Shown here: piece after piece, positions 18,284 through 28,023 of the stretch
How the letters are laid out: the number at the start of each line of letters is the position of its first letter
Position numbering within the stretch: the stretch's first letter is position 1
NCBI GenBank assembly: GCA_028245195.1
Contig: JAOKCF010000004.1
Span: forward strand, 124,001-188,000
Length of the DNA: 64,000 nt
From: Vicingaceae bacterium
GTDB lineage: Bacteria > Bacteroidota > Bacteroidia > Flavobacteriales_E > Vicingaceae
Direction: 5' to 3'
Position numbers and translations under genes: made by a program
Notes under the pieces: generated by a model
Seen by the model: the letters and a program-made list of their open reading frames with translations, nothing else
Told to the model about the DNA's origin: nothing
Databases searched by the model: none

Positions 18284-18697
18284 TTAAAACAATAAATTGC
18301 TTTTTGACTTTAATTCACCTACTTCAACCTCATAAGTGGTTAGTACGTTTTTAATTTCTCCTATCATGTTTATTAACTCTTCTTTTTGTCCCCCCCTTAA
18401 TACCCCTCGAATTAATAAAAAATAATCTGCTTTTTTCTCTTCTGGAATTAAAACCCCCTTTGAACAGCGGTTGTTAATCAAATAATACTCTACAAGGTTT
18501 TCATCGTCTATAAAACTAAAGAATGAATAGCTTTGATTGTCACCCTTAGTGTTGATTTCATAATTTTCTTCTTTCTCCAAGTCAAACCCCAACGCCTTAT
18601 TCATCTCCCAGCTTAAGCGGTAATCTTTAGCATGACTACAAATACCTACTAGTTCAAAACCATACTCTTCTTCTACCTCTAAGATTAACTTTGCCAT
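18284..18697 (-). CDS. IPExxxVDY family protein
   Basis: A 137-aa protein with the family's naming signature, here IPEEKKADYFLLIRG (Ala in place of Val). The N-terminus VEEEYGFELVGICSHAKDYRLSWEMN matches the common pattern, with a YRLxWxxN helix. The family is restricted mainly to Bacteroidota, is almost always next to pyk, and has no known function. A -7 box (TAAATTTG) lies about 39 nt upstream, so this gene probably heads the pyk-M42 unit. Confidence 0.85.
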   Translation of the reverse strand: MAKLILEVEEEYGFELVGICSHAKDYRLSWEMNKALGFDLEKEENYEINTKGDNQSYSFFSFIDDENLVEYYLINNRCSKGVLIPEEKKADYFLLIRGVLRGGQKEELINMIGEIKNVLTTYEVEVGELKSKSNLLF

Positions 18698-18735
18698 AAA
18701 GAATTACAACATCAATTTTTTTTTGAGATTGCACA

Positions 18736-18743
18736 CAAATTTA
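18736..18743 (-). promoter_or_regulatory. Bacteroidota-type -7 box (TAAATTTG) for the IPExxxVDY-pyk-M42 unit
   Basis: TAAATTTG on the minus strand matches TAnnTTTG and lies 38 nt before the ATG at 18697. Confidence 0.45.
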
Positions 18744-18832
18744 CATCTTTAAAAGGGGACTTTAGGTGGTGTACGCTTTTCAATACTTCACAAACGATAA
18801 GACATTACAATGCTTTGTTTAACTTTAACAGT

Positions 18833-19947
18833 ATGAATTTGCTTCGCAAAATAATCTTCGCCACACTACTTCTTCTCTTCGCTGCAGTTTTGGGGCATTA
18901 TTTCAGCGGAAACATGCACTTACCAAAAGTGATAAGAAGCACCTATTTAGTAGGTAAAACTGGTCTAACTATTGATGATTGTCATAAGTTTATTAACAGA
19001 ACAATTGAAGCGAAACAACCGCGACCCTTAACTATTCATGTTGATTCGCCCGTGGTTTATCTAAATACTGAAGAAGAAATCTCTTCAAAAAATGGGAAAC
19101 AAGCGCCTTTGTTCTTTTAAAAGGCGGGGAGGTGTTTTTTGAAAACTACTAGGAAGGTTACTCTGACGAAAGTTTAACCAACAGTTTTTCTATGGCAAAA
19201 AGCATTACAAGTTTGTGCGTTGGTGCAGCGATCAAAGAGGGAAAAATTAAATCTACCAATCAACTTATTAGCGACTTTTTATCAGAATACAAAGGGAGTG
19301 ATATTCAGATAAAACACTTACTTCAAATGAGCGGTGGCATAGACTTTGGCGAAAACTATAGAGCCCCTTTTGGTTTTATGGCCAAGGCTTATTGCGGCAC
19401 AGACGTCTATGACCTAACGCTCTCTAAAAAGAGCGCGAAACCTGCCGGTGTTGAGTGGAAATATCAAGGGGGGAACGCTTTGTTACTGTCTTTCATTGTT
19501 CAAAAAGCCACCGGAAAATCACTTTCAAACTATTTTGCAGAAAGGTTTTGGCAGCCAATTGGTGCGGAAAAAGATGCCCTTTGGACTTTGGATATGAAAG
19601 AAGGTAAAAAGCGTTCGTATTGTTGTTTTTACAGTAACGCAATTGATTTTGCTGAAGTTGGACAGCTTATTTTAGATAGTGGCAAAGTGAAAGGCAATGA
19701 GCTAATCGGATTGGATTATTTTAAGGCATCCTTTTCTCCTGTGCTCCTTCCTGACGAATTTGGAAATACAGTACAGCATTAAAGATACCAATGGTGGTTG
19801 GGAAATTACAATGGAGTTTCATTCCATTATGCAAGAGGAATTTTAGGGCAGTATATAGTAGCTGTACCCCAATGGAACTTAGTTTTTGTGCGCTTAGGTA
19901 AAAAAGAGACCCAATTAGAAATGCGATTATTCCGAGTGATCTATTAG
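18833..19947 (+). pseudogene. Decayed serine hydrolase (beta-lactamase/DD-peptidase class C fold)
   Basis: From ATG 18833 the frame gives an N-terminal TM segment (LLRKIIFATLLLLFAAVLG) and about 90 residues, then shifts frame near 19105, where FVLLKGGEVFFENY continues in another frame. A TAG at 19150-19152 and a TAA at 19780-19782 then interrupt the body. The body carries the catalytic SMAK (SxxK) at FSMAKSITSLCVG, HLLQMSGGIDFGENY and WKYQGGNALLLSFI, and after the TAA the same frame reads RYQWWLGNYNG and YARGILGQY, the usual C-terminus of this family. Three separate lesions show the gene is dead although the active-site serine is kept. Confidence 0.85.
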
Positions 19948-19985
19948 AATATTTTCAAATAGTATAGCGGATGAATGACTTGTTT

Positions 19986-19993
19986 TAGCTTTG
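19986..19993 (+). promoter_or_regulatory. Bacteroidota-type -7 box (TAGCTTTG) for the TonB-dependent receptor
   Basis: TAGCTTTG matches TAnnTTTG and lies about 98 nt before the chosen ATG at 20091. If used, it would give a leader of about 90 nt, which supports the ATG at 20091 rather than the upstream in-frame ATG at 20016. Confidence 0.4.
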
Positions 19994-20090
19994 TACTTTT
20001 CATTGTTGTAGTTAGATGGTTCTTAACCCACCCCTATTCGAATGGAACAATTTTTGCTGTAACGGCAGCTGTAAATTAAATAAGCTATTG

Positions 20091-22493
20091 ATGCGTTTCG
20101 TCCTTCTTTTTTTTTCATTTTTCTTTGTGTTAAATGCTTATTCTCAAAAAGTTATGGTTATAGATTCTGAATCTAAAAAACCATTAGAGTTTGTAAGTGT
20201 GGTGGCTTACCCTAGTCAGCAATCCATAACTACAAACGCTAAAGGTGTTGCGGATGTACATTTATTGAAGGGGGATGATTATTTACTTTTTCAAATTATG
20301 GGCTATGAACGGTCAAAAATAAAATTAACTAGTTTAGATTCAGTAGTTAACTTTATTTTTCTTCAAAAGTCTTATTTCGATGTTGGCGAAGTTGTGGTAT
20401 TTGCAACAAGATGGAAACAACAAAGAAGAGATGTACCACAGAAAATCTCCAGTATTTCTACAGAAGGTTTTCGTTTGTTGAACCCGCAAACTGCAGCGGA
20501 CCTGCTATCTACTTCAGGTGATGTGTATATTCAAAAAAGTCAACAAGGTGGAGGAAGCCCAATGATTAGAGGTTTTTCAACTAATCGTTTATTGTATGCG
20601 GTGGATGGGGTTCGCATGAACAATGCAATTTTTAGAAGCGGCAACCTACATAATGTTATTTCATTAGACGCTTTTGCTATGGAAGATATAGAGGTGCTTT
20701 TTGGTCCAAGAGCAATTATTTACGGTAGCGATGCAATTGGAGGAGTCATGAGTTTTAATACCAAAACGCCGACATTAGGCCTCGATAGTTCTATTTTGTT
20801 TACGGGTAACGCGGGTCTCCGAGGAGCTACCGCAAATGAAGAAAAAAGTTTTCATATCGACCTTTCTGTTGCCGGAAAAAAATGGGGGCTGTTAAGCAGT
20901 TTTACTAGGAGTGATTACAATGACTTAAAGGTGGGTAAAAGTGGACCAAAAGATTATTTAAGAGACTCTTTAATTGTAACACAAAACGGACAAGACTTTA
21001 TTGCCAAAAACAGTGATAATTTAGTACAACGGCCGAGTGCTTTTAGTCAGGTAAACTTGATGCAAAAAATTCTTTTTAACCCGAATAAAAAGTGGTTGTT
21101 TAAGTATGGTTTTCATTTTTCTGAAACTTCAGAATACGGGAGGTATGATCGGTTAACGCAGAAAAAAAACGGAACCTTGCTATTTGCAGAATGGAATTAT
21201 GGCCCACAAAAGTGGCAAATGCACCATGTTGAAGTTGAGTTAAACAGCAAAACAACATTTTACGATCGAGTTAAGCTTAATCTTGCTTTTCAAATATTTA
21301 AAGAAAGTCGAATTGATAGAAGTCGTAAAAGCTCTACTAGAAGAACGAGAACAGAAAACGTGAACGCCTACTCGGCGAACTTAGATTTTATCAAAAAAAT
21401 AGGTGTTGCCCACGAATTTTTTTATGGAGTTGAAAGTGTTATAAATCAAGTTAATTCAGAGGGTTTTTCAACCGACATAATAACCTTGCAGGAGCAAAAC
21501 ATTCAAACAAGGTATCCTGACGCGCTATGGCTTTCTAATGCGATTTACCTCACTGATCATATTCAAATTTACGAAAAATTAAGTGTGGATGCTGGAATTC
21601 GGTTTAGTCAGTTCGCCATGAATGCAGAGTTTGATCAACGTTTTATCCAACTTCCTTTTCAAAAAATAAACTTGAATAAGGCTGCGTTAAACGGGAGTTT
21701 GGGAGTGCTATATAGGCCGATAGACTCGTGGGTGTTAAGTGCCCGCTTATCCACCGGGTTTAGAGCTCCAAATGTTGATGATGTGGGAAAAATATTCAAT
21801 TCTGAAGATTTTGCCGTTGTGGTGCCCAACGACAAATTAACGGCTGAATACGCGTACAATGCAGAACTTTCCACTTCAAAAACGTTTGGTAGTGTCTGGG
21901 AGCTTGACATTACCGGTTTTTACACCTACCTGAATAACGCTCTTGTTCGGAGAAATTCGAGTTTAAATGGCAATGATAGCTTGTTTTTTGATGGAGGATT
22001 AAAAAGAATTCAAACCGTTCAAAACGCCGCTTTTGTTGAGGTATTTGGACTTCAAATGGGTCTTGAGGTTCTAATTACAAAACGAATAAAATTCGAAAGT
22101 AAGCTAAACATTCAACGCGGAACAGAGGAATTAGATGATGGAAGTACTAGTCCTTCGAGACATGTTGCTCCGCTTTTTACTCTTGCCAGGTTGAGTTATA
22201 AAAGAGAAAAACTACAAGTACAAGCTTCTTTTATTTACAACCACCAGGTTGATTACGAAGAGTTAAATGTTGGCGAACAAGAAAAACCCTATTTATATGC
22301 CGCCGACAAAAACGGACTTCCCTACTCCCCTGCCTGGTATACTTTTAATGTAAACGCTCAATATAAAGTCAATAAAATCATTTTTTTTAACTTGGGAATG
22401 GAAAACATCACAGATCAACTTTATCGTCCTTATAGCTCTGGAATAAGTGGGGCCGGGAGAAACCTTACGGGGTCTATTGTCGCTAACTTTTAA
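20091..22493 (+). CDS. TonB-dependent outer-membrane receptor
   Basis: An 800-aa outer-membrane transporter. A signal peptide (FFFVLNAYSQ) is followed by a carboxypeptidase-regulatory-like beta domain (about 20-100), a plug with GGGSPMIRGFSTNRLLYAVDGVRMNNAIF and GPRAIIYGSDAIGGVM, and a long barrel ending in a terminal Phe (VANF). The plug resembles heme/iron receptors of the hemoglobin-receptor type, but the substrate is not certain. I chose ATG 20091 because it begins directly before the signal peptide; the frame is open upstream to 20016. It stands alone without a SusD partner, which argues against a polysaccharide system. Confidence 0.93.
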   Translation: MRFVLLFFSFFFVLNAYSQKVMVIDSESKKPLEFVSVVAYPSQQSITTNAKGVADVHLLKGDDYLLFQIMGYERSKIKLTSLDSVVNFIFLQKSYFDVGEVVVFATRWKQQRRDVPQKISSISTEGFRLLNPQTAADLLSTSGDVYIQKSQQGGGSPMIRGFSTNRLLYAVDGVRMNNAIFRSGNLHNVISLDAFAMEDIEVLFGPRAIIYGSDAIGGVMSFNTKTPTLGLDSSILFTGNAGLRGATANEEKSFHIDLSVAGKKWGLLSSFTRSDYNDLKVGKSGPKDYLRDSLIVTQNGQDFIAKNSDNLVQRPSAFSQVNLMQKILFNPNKKWLFKYGFHFSETSEYGRYDRLTQKKNGTLLFAEWNYGPQKWQMHHVEVELNSKTTFYDRVKLNLAFQIFKESRIDRSRKSSTRRTRTENVNAYSANLDFIKKIGVAHEFFYGVESVINQVNSEGFSTDIITLQEQNIQTRYPDALWLSNAIYLTDHIQIYEKLSVDAGIRFSQFAMNAEFDQRFIQLPFQKINLNKAALNGSLGVLYRPIDSWVLSARLSTGFRAPNVDDVGKIFNSEDFAVVVPNDKLTAEYAYNAELSTSKTFGSVWELDITGFYTYLNNALVRRNSSLNGNDSLFFDGGLKRIQTVQNAAFVEVFGLQMGLEVLITKRIKFESKLNIQRGTEELDDGSTSPSRHVAPLFTLARLSYKREKLQVQASFIYNHQVDYEELNVGEQEKPYLYAADKNGLPYSPAWYTFNVNAQYKVNKIIFFNLGMENITDQLYRPYSSGISGAGRNLTGSIVANF

Positions 22494-22549
22494 TCACAAA
22501 TATTGAAGAAATAAGGGAGCGATGTATTTATAAAAAAGGGGTTATATAA

Positions 22550-22825
22550 TCCTTTCTATTTGATGAGTAGGTTCTTGTTTTTAAGGTGATGAACAAAGTG
22601 TTTGCTTTAACCAATATTGTAAGCTGTGAAAGCGTGAACTTAAAATGCGACCCAGAAAAAGCAATTGAACTTAGATAAAACTAAATGGGTGTTTTGGAAG
22701 GATATCACATGAGCAAGAAACACTGGAATACGGTTCTGCTAGAGTCCGACGTAAGACGTTCGCATTTATTTGAACTGATTGAAGATAGTTATAATTTGAT
22801 TGTAAGCAAACTAACCAAAAAATAA
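22550..22825 (+). pseudogene. Decayed MmcQ/YjbR-family protein (5'-truncated)
   Basis: Fragments of a YjbR-type DNA-binding-like protein remain. One frame reads FDE-stop-VLVFKVMNKVFALTN and NLKCDPEKAIELR, ending at TAA 22676-22678; a second frame, one shift away, reads GYHMSKKHWNTVLLES and ELIEDSYNLIVSKL to TAA at 22823-22825. CDPE and HMSKKHWNTV are diagnostic for the family. The first 30-40 codons are gone. There are at least two in-frame stops and one frameshift. No other feature is seen in the 398-nt gap between the receptor and the DUF502 gene, apart from a short GG-TTATATAA-type hairpin around 22540. Confidence 0.8.
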
Positions 22826-22891
22826 AAATTGGCAAGCTTTTAAAAAGCTTAGTCTAATATATTTCTCTAATTTGGTGAAACAGCGAAGAAC

Positions 22892-23524
22892 ATGGAAAAA
22901 ACATTTAAAGACAGGCGTTTTATCAAATCTCTATTGAAATATTTTCTGCAAGGACTGTTTTATGTTGTTCCAATAGGCGTGACAATTTACCTGATTGTTT
23001 GGTTAGTAGTGAGAATTGATGGTATTATAATTTTAGACTTCCCAGGGCTGGGTTTAATTGCCATTTTAGTCGGCATAACAATAGTTGGCTTTTTAGGTCA
23101 CTTTTTTGTGTCTTATCTGCGCCCATTGGACAGGGCTATGGAAAAAACACCCTTAATTAAGTTGGTGTACACCTCTATGAAAGACATGATGAGTGCTTTT
23201 GTAGGAAAGAAAAAGCAATTCAAAACTCCAGTTTTGGTAAAAATGGGAGAGGGTTTAGAAATAGAGCGAATGGGTTTTATAACTCAAGAAGATTTAAGCG
23301 AGATAGGAATAGGTAATGATAAAGCTGCGGTATACTTTCCCTTCTCTTACGGGATTAATGGTCAGGTAATGATTGTTCCCAAAAAAAATATAACTCAAAT
23401 TCATGCCTCCTCTTCCGACGTAATGAAATTCATCGTTTCTGGTGGGGTCACCAATGTGGAATCAACAGAAAAACAAAAACTATTATTAAAAAAGACAAAT
23501 GATGAAAAGGATCTTTTCAAGTAG
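22892..23524 (+). CDS. DUF502 family membrane protein
   Basis: A 210-aa protein with two TM segments in the first 85 residues (YVVPIGVTIYLIVWLVV and LIAILVGITIVGFLGHFFV) and a soluble domain with PLIKLVYTSMKDMMSAF, then FPFSYGINGQVMIVPKKN. This is the DUF502 layout; function unknown, though plant relatives (LCV-like) are implicated in membrane-linked processes. It overlaps the next gene, a TlpA-like lipoprotein, by 26 nt, so the two are likely co-translated. Confidence 0.87.
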   Translation: MEKTFKDRRFIKSLLKYFLQGLFYVVPIGVTIYLIVWLVVRIDGIIILDFPGLGLIAILVGITIVGFLGHFFVSYLRPLDRAMEKTPLIKLVYTSMKDMMSAFVGKKKQFKTPVLVKMGEGLEIERMGFITQEDLSEIGIGNDKAAVYFPFSYGINGQVMIVPKKNITQIHASSSDVMKFIVSGGVTNVESTEKQKLLLKKTNDEKDLFK

Positions 23525-24755
23525 TATGGTTATTGCCTTGTTTTTTACCGCTTGCCAGCATTCTTCAGCGCCAGAAGAGGTAAAAAGTTTTTCGCAAGTT
23601 AAAACAGGACAATGGCAAATGAAAATGGAATTAGAAGAGGGCAAATTCCTTCCTTTTGACTTTGATTTACAAGACAGCAACGGACTTTTTAAAATGCGAA
23701 TATTTAATTCGGATGAAATAATTGAGGTAAATGAAATTCAACAACGGAACGATTCTCTTTTTATCCAATTACCCATTTTTGAATCCCTTTTTGAATTATG
23801 CATAAAAAATGATTCTACCCTATCTGGGCGGTGGATTAATTATTACCAAAGTAGCAACTACTTTATTCCTGTTGTTGCCAGGTTCAATCAAGGGTCGCGT
23901 TTCTCTCAATTAAGCGAAGTGTTTTTAAAGGGTTTTGAAGGAAAATATGAAGTTTTTTTTAGTCCCGAATCAGAAGCGCCAACAAAAGCCATTGGTATTT
24001 TTGAACAAGATGAAAATATGATCTCTGGAACTTTTGCTACAGAAACAGGGGATTATCGACATTTAGCGGGAAACGCTTCTGACTCGAGCATGCTGCTTTC
24101 TACCTTTGACGGTTCCCACGCCTTCTTGTTTGAAGCAAAACAAACAGATACTGGATTAGTTGGAACGTTCTATTCAGGAACGCACTGGAAAGAAAGCTGG
24201 GTAGCACAAAAAAACGACTCCGTAAAACTTCGAAATCCGAACGAATTAACCTTCTTAAAAAAGGGTTATGACGAATTGTCTTTTAGCTTTCCAAACGCTA
24301 AAGGCGATAGTGTTTCTCTTCACGATAAGCAATATGAAAACAAGCCAGTTATTGTTCAAATAATGGGTTCTTGGTGTCCAAACTGCTTAGATGAAACCAA
24401 CTACCTCTCCTCTTTATACAACAAATACAACCAGAAAGGGTTAGAGGTAATTGCCATAGCTTTTGAACGCACCAGAACAAGAGAAAAGGCGTTTGAAAAT
24501 ATAGCTCGTTTACAAAAACGAACTGGAGCTAAGTATTCCTTTTTGCTCGGTGGAGCAACAAGGGAAGATAAAGCCCCTGAAAAGCTTCCAATGCTAAACC
24601 ACATTATGAGTTATCCAACGGCAGTATTTATCGACAAAAACAAAAAGGTTCGAAGAATTCATACAGGTTTTTATGGACCAAGAACAGGTAAGTTTTATGA
24701 TAATTTTGTAAAAGAAACTGAAGCCCTTGTTGAAGACATGTTGAATGAACAATAA
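23499..24755 (+). CDS. TlpA-like thioredoxin-fold lipoprotein
   Basis: A 418-aa predicted lipoprotein: signal with lipobox FFTAC (Cys19), a beta-rich domain of about 250 residues, and a C-terminal thioredoxin domain with the CxxC active site in GSWCPNC around residue 290. Such proteins are periplasmic thiol-disulfide reductants in Bacteroidota. It starts with two ATG codons inside the end of the DUF502 gene (26-nt overlap) and overlaps the 67-aa membrane-protein gene by 11 nt. The role of the large N-terminal domain is not known to me. Confidence 0.88.
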   Translation: MMKRIFSSSMVIALFFTACQHSSAPEEVKSFSQVKTGQWQMKMELEEGKFLPFDFDLQDSNGLFKMRIFNSDEIIEVNEIQQRNDSLFIQLPIFESLFELCIKNDSTLSGRWINYYQSSNYFIPVVARFNQGSRFSQLSEVFLKGFEGKYEVFFSPESEAPTKAIGIFEQDENMISGTFATETGDYRHLAGNASDSSMLLSTFDGSHAFLFEAKQTDTGLVGTFYSGTHWKESWVAQKNDSVKLRNPNELTFLKKGYDELSFSFPNAKGDSVSLHDKQYENKPVIVQIMGSWCPNCLDETNYLSSLYNKYNQKGLEVIAIAFERTRTREKAFENIARLQKRTGAKYSFLLGGATREDKAPEKLPMLNHIMSYPTAVFIDKNKKVRRIHTGFYGPRTGKFYDNFVKETEALVEDMLNEQ

Positions 24756-24948
24756 GAAGCAATTAATTATAAGGAGTTTGGTAGGGGGCTTTGTTTACGC
24801 CGCCATTATGGCTGGGTGGGATTATCATGACAACCTGCCTTTTAGTCTGTGGAAATTTATTTTTTACCTTCTCTTCTTTGGTGGTTCTTTAGGAATTTGG
24901 GAGTATTGGCGGTGGAGAAGAAAAACAAACGTTAATAAAGAAAATTAA
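24745..24948 (+). CDS. Small membrane protein, 67 aa
   Basis: A 67-aa protein with two hydrophobic segments (SLVGGFVYAAIMAG and LWKFIFYLLFFGGSLGIWEYW) and a charged tail. No function is recognised. It begins inside the 3' end of the TlpA-like gene (11-nt overlap), which supports it as a real, co-translated gene. Confidence 0.6.
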   Translation: MNNKKQLIIRSLVGGFVYAAIMAGWDYHDNLPFSLWKFIFYLLFFGGSLGIWEYWRWRRKTNVNKEN

Positions 24949-25160
24949 CAAAGTCTACTTTAATTCGAGGTTTATTATTTGCTACTGGAATGGTAGATTT
25001 TTAGTGCTTCGATGGCGGGGTGTTTAGTATTTTTAAATTACCTTTTTAGCTTTTTTTTGTTGTATTTAAGGGTGTAAAATATTCTTCTAAAGAGTAGAGA
25101 AAGAGACGTAAAGAAAACAAAAAGACATATAAAATAATATATAAACAAACCCTTAACGAA

Positions 25161-25613
25161 ATGAAAAATACCTTTAATTTAAAAAAAATAATGCCCGTTG
25201 CTCTTGGCGTCGTAGTTTTTGCCATTGCCTTTTTTGCTACTCAATATTTTCTTTCTTCTTCAAAAGAAGACAAAGTATTAACTGATGCGGCGTTGGTTGA
25301 AAAAGCAGCAGAAATAAGTAAAAACTACCCGTTAATGTTAGATGCTGACACGAGGTTAGAAAATGCGACGTACTCTTTAGAAAACAATATATATCAATAC
25401 AACCACACTTTGTTAAATATTACTTTAACAGAGGTTACAGAAAATTTAGATGCCATGAAGGAAACTCTTACGGCTAAACTTATAACCAATCTTAAAAGCA
25501 ACCCTGAAACGGAGCTCTTTAGAGAAAATGAAACATCTATGGTTTATTATTTCAATGATCGAGATGGAAACGCTATTCTAGAAATAACCATTACTCCAAA
25601 ATTGTACCAATAA
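25161..25613 (+). CDS. Hypothetical membrane-anchored protein, 150 aa
   Basis: A 150-aa protein with one N-terminal TM anchor (MPVALGVVVFAIAFFATQYFL) and a periplasmic-looking mixed domain (DAALVEKAAEISKNYPLML, ending in GNAILEITITPKLYQ). I do not recognise it. It is a single gene preceded by a 200-nt AT-rich gap and followed at once by a strong bidirectional terminator. The frame is clean and looks real. Confidence 0.7.
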   Translation: MKNTFNLKKIMPVALGVVVFAIAFFATQYFLSSSKEDKVLTDAALVEKAAEISKNYPLMLDADTRLENATYSLENNIYQYNHTLLNITLTEVTENLDAMKETLTAKLITNLKSNPETELFRENETSMVYYFNDRDGNAILEITITPKLYQ

Positions 25614-25638
25614 AAAAGGGGCAATATTCCCCTTTTTT
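25612..25638. terminator. Bidirectional intrinsic terminator between 25161 gene and M28 peptidase
   Basis: A perfect 10-bp stem (AAAAAAGGGG / CCCCTTTTTT) with a 7-nt loop lies exactly between the two convergent stops. It can act on both strands. Confidence 0.9.
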
Positions 25639-25641
25639 AAT

Positions 25642-27141
25642 TTAATCTAGTTTTATTCTACCCTCACGATTCGCTAATTCCCAGGCGGTTAAAAAAACCA
25701 ACCGTGCTACTCTAGCTGTTTTCTCGTAATCAATCTTTTCTACCGTATCGGTTTCTTTGTGGTAATCTTCATGCACTCCGCTAAAGTAAAAAATTACTGG
25801 TACATTATTCTTTGCAAAATTATAATGGTCTGACCTATAATAAAATCGATTGGGGTCGTTCTCGTCATTAAAGGTGTAGTCTAATTCAATCTTTGTATAC
25901 AGTTCGTTCACTTTTTTACTTACATCATGTAACTCAGAACTTAACTTATCAGAGCCTATTAAATAAATATAATTATCTTCTTCAGAATGATTTTCGTCAT
26001 ATCTTCCTATCATATCTACATTCAAATTAGCAACTGTGTTTTCTAATGGAAAAATTGGGTGATTACTGTAATACTTAGACCCCAATAAGCCTTTTTCCTC
26101 TCCAGATACAGGCATAATTAAAATGCTTCGTTTAGGGCCTATGCTATCTACCACGGCTTGTTGAAATGCTTGGGCTATTTCTAGCATTGTAACCGTACCT
26201 GTTCCATCATCGTCTGCTCCATTAAAAACAACATCTCCCTCTTTTCCAATGTGGTCATAATGCGCTGTTAATATTATAAGTTCGTCCGGTTTTTCCGTGC
26301 CTGGAATGAATGCCAATATATTCTCGCTTGTTAAATATTCAGTAGGCTTATCAATGCTTAAGGTGAATTTTAACGTTTGTCCACCCTTCTCTTTCATCCC
26401 TTTTACAACCTTTTTCCACTTCATTCCTGCCTGTTTAGCCATTTCTTCAGTCAACACTGTTGTTGTAGCGAGCACAATTATTTCATTTTTATCAATATCA
26501 TCTTTTAATACCTGTTTGGGTTTGCTATAATAGTGCTCGTGCTTTATTAGATTGTCTTTTAATTTGGAACTATTGTACATTACCAAAATGGCTCCTTTCT
26601 CCTTGGCTAGCTCAATTCTTTTTTTCACAGACCATTCGCCAACAATTTTTCTCTTCTTCGGCACTCCTTCCATTATAAAAACAGCTTTCCCTTTTACATT
26701 TAATCCGGTGTAGTTATTATACCCTTCTTCTTCTATTCCATAGCCAACGAAAACAATTTCATTCTCTAATTCTTGTTTCACAATAATGCTAGGAGAAATA
26801 GAAAAATCCTTGAGAACAGTATACTTTTTATTGCCTATTGCGAGGGTTACATTCTTTGTTGTTTGTTCCACAAGGTTAAATGTTTGAGTAAACTCTTGAT
26901 TTTCTAGAGGTTTTATTCCATATGATTTGAAATTTTGAATAAGGTAATCCATAGCCATTTTTTGACCCTTTTTACCTGTTTCTCTTCCTTCAAACTTATC
27001 AGATGCTATTATGTACAAGTGCTCTTTTAACTCTCCTGCGGTAATTGTTTTTGAATATTTTTCGGCGTTCTTGTCGTATTTTTGTGCGACACCATTTGAA
27101 CCTATTGCAACTATACCGATGATTAAAATTATTTTTTTCAT
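25642..27141 (-). CDS. M28 family zinc metallopeptidase
   Basis: A 499-aa secreted peptidase. A signal peptide (IIGIVAIGSNGVAQK) precedes a PA-type domain and a catalytic M28 domain with LTAHYDHIGKEG (zinc His and Asp), NGADDDGTGT (bridging Asp), VSGEEKGLLGS (catalytic Glu), LNVDMIGRYD and FSGVHEDYH (last His). The full ligand set is present. It probably trims peptides in the periplasm or outside the cell. It lies 5 nt downstream of rpiB on the same strand. Confidence 0.93.
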   Translation of the reverse strand: MKKIILIIGIVAIGSNGVAQKYDKNAEKYSKTITAGELKEHLYIIASDKFEGRETGKKGQKMAMDYLIQNFKSYGIKPLENQEFTQTFNLVEQTTKNVTLAIGNKKYTVLKDFSISPSIIVKQELENEIVFVGYGIEEEGYNNYTGLNVKGKAVFIMEGVPKKRKIVGEWSVKKRIELAKEKGAILVMYNSSKLKDNLIKHEHYYSKPKQVLKDDIDKNEIIVLATTTVLTEEMAKQAGMKWKKVVKGMKEKGGQTLKFTLSIDKPTEYLTSENILAFIPGTEKPDELIILTAHYDHIGKEGDVVFNGADDDGTGTVTMLEIAQAFQQAVVDSIGPKRSILIMPVSGEEKGLLGSKYYSNHPIFPLENTVANLNVDMIGRYDENHSEEDNYIYLIGSDKLSSELHDVSKKVNELYTKIELDYTFNDENDPNRFYYRSDHYNFAKNNVPVIFYFSGVHEDYHKETDTVEKIDYEKTARVARLVFLTAWELANREGRIKLD

Positions 27142-27146
27142 ACTCT

Positions 27147-27575
27147 TTACTGTTTAATTTTGTTCACTCTTCTTTCGTGTCTTCCCCCTTCAAACTCTTC
27201 GTTCACAAAAGCCTCAGCACATTTTTTTGCTAGTTCTAAAGAAATGAACCGAGAAGGTAGTGCTAATACGTTAGCATTATTATGTTGTCTTGCTAGGCGT
27301 GCTAACTCCACTTCCCAGCAAAGAGCAGATCGTATATCTTGGTGCTTATTTAAAGTCATATTAATTCCATTCCCGCTCCCGCAAACACCTATTCCCAACT
27401 CATTTTTTTTTGACTCCACTGACATTGCTAATGGATGGGCAATGTCTGGATAATCACAGCTTTCGTCTGAAAAAGGACCAAAGTCTTCAACAATATGTCC
27501 CAATCCTTCTAGTAAGTTTTTTATGGCTTGCTTATACTCAAACCCTGCATGGTCACCACCGATAGCTATTTTCAT
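27147..27575 (-). CDS. rpiB: Ribose-5-phosphate isomerase B
   Basis: A 142-aa RpiB/LacAB enzyme interconverting ribose-5-phosphate and ribulose-5-phosphate. Visible are IAIGGDHAGFEYK at the start, EDFGPFSDESCDYPDIAHPLA, and GIGVCGSGNGINMTLNK with the catalytic Cys. The frame is open nine codons further to 27602, but ATG 27575 matches the usual start of the family. It is followed by the M28 peptidase gene 5 nt away. Confidence 0.95.
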   Translation of the reverse strand: MKIAIGGDHAGFEYKQAIKNLLEGLGHIVEDFGPFSDESCDYPDIAHPLAMSVESKKNELGIGVCGSGNGINMTLNKHQDIRSALCWEVELARLARQHNNANVLALPSRFISLELAKKCAEAFVNEEFEGGRHERRVNKIKQ

Positions 27576-28023
27576 AATATTTACATTTAAATTATAGTGC
27601 AAGTTTATTCAATGTTAACAAAGTGTTCACTTCTGTTGTTAATTACTTTCCAACAAAGCTCACAACTTTTGATATCTATAGTTGTGTATTCCATAAAAAA
27701 ATCCAGATGTATATATAATTGAATAAACGCTTGAAGTTAACAGAAGTTTGTCAGCTATTTATGAACACTCTTTGAACTATTTATTTAGTTCTTTTATAAT
27801 TTACTTATAAGTATCGACGTTATTAGATAATTGTTAATAGCTTTGATTTTATTCATTTGTTCAATAACTTAAGTAGTTAACCTTTGTTCATAGAGTGTTA
27901 TTTTATATTAATAAGTAATTAAAGCAATCAAATAACGAAATTTGTTTAAACAGTATTAACGCACTAGTAGTAATAATAGATTCTTTTAATTTTTTTAAAT
28001 AAATTCTATTATTAATTTATATC
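27576..28023. other. AT-rich intergenic region
   Basis: This 448-nt stretch between divergent rpiB and the MORN-like gene is extremely AT-rich (many TTATTTA/AATTAAT runs) and has no ORF or RNA gene that I can see. Such DNA may hold promoters for both sides, but no exact TAnnTTTG box is clear. Confidence 0.5.

Noticed and set aside
20016-20090. Upstream ATG for the TonB-dependent receptor
   Set aside because: The 25 extra residues would precede the signal peptide and contain several Cys; ATG 20091 starts directly at the signal.
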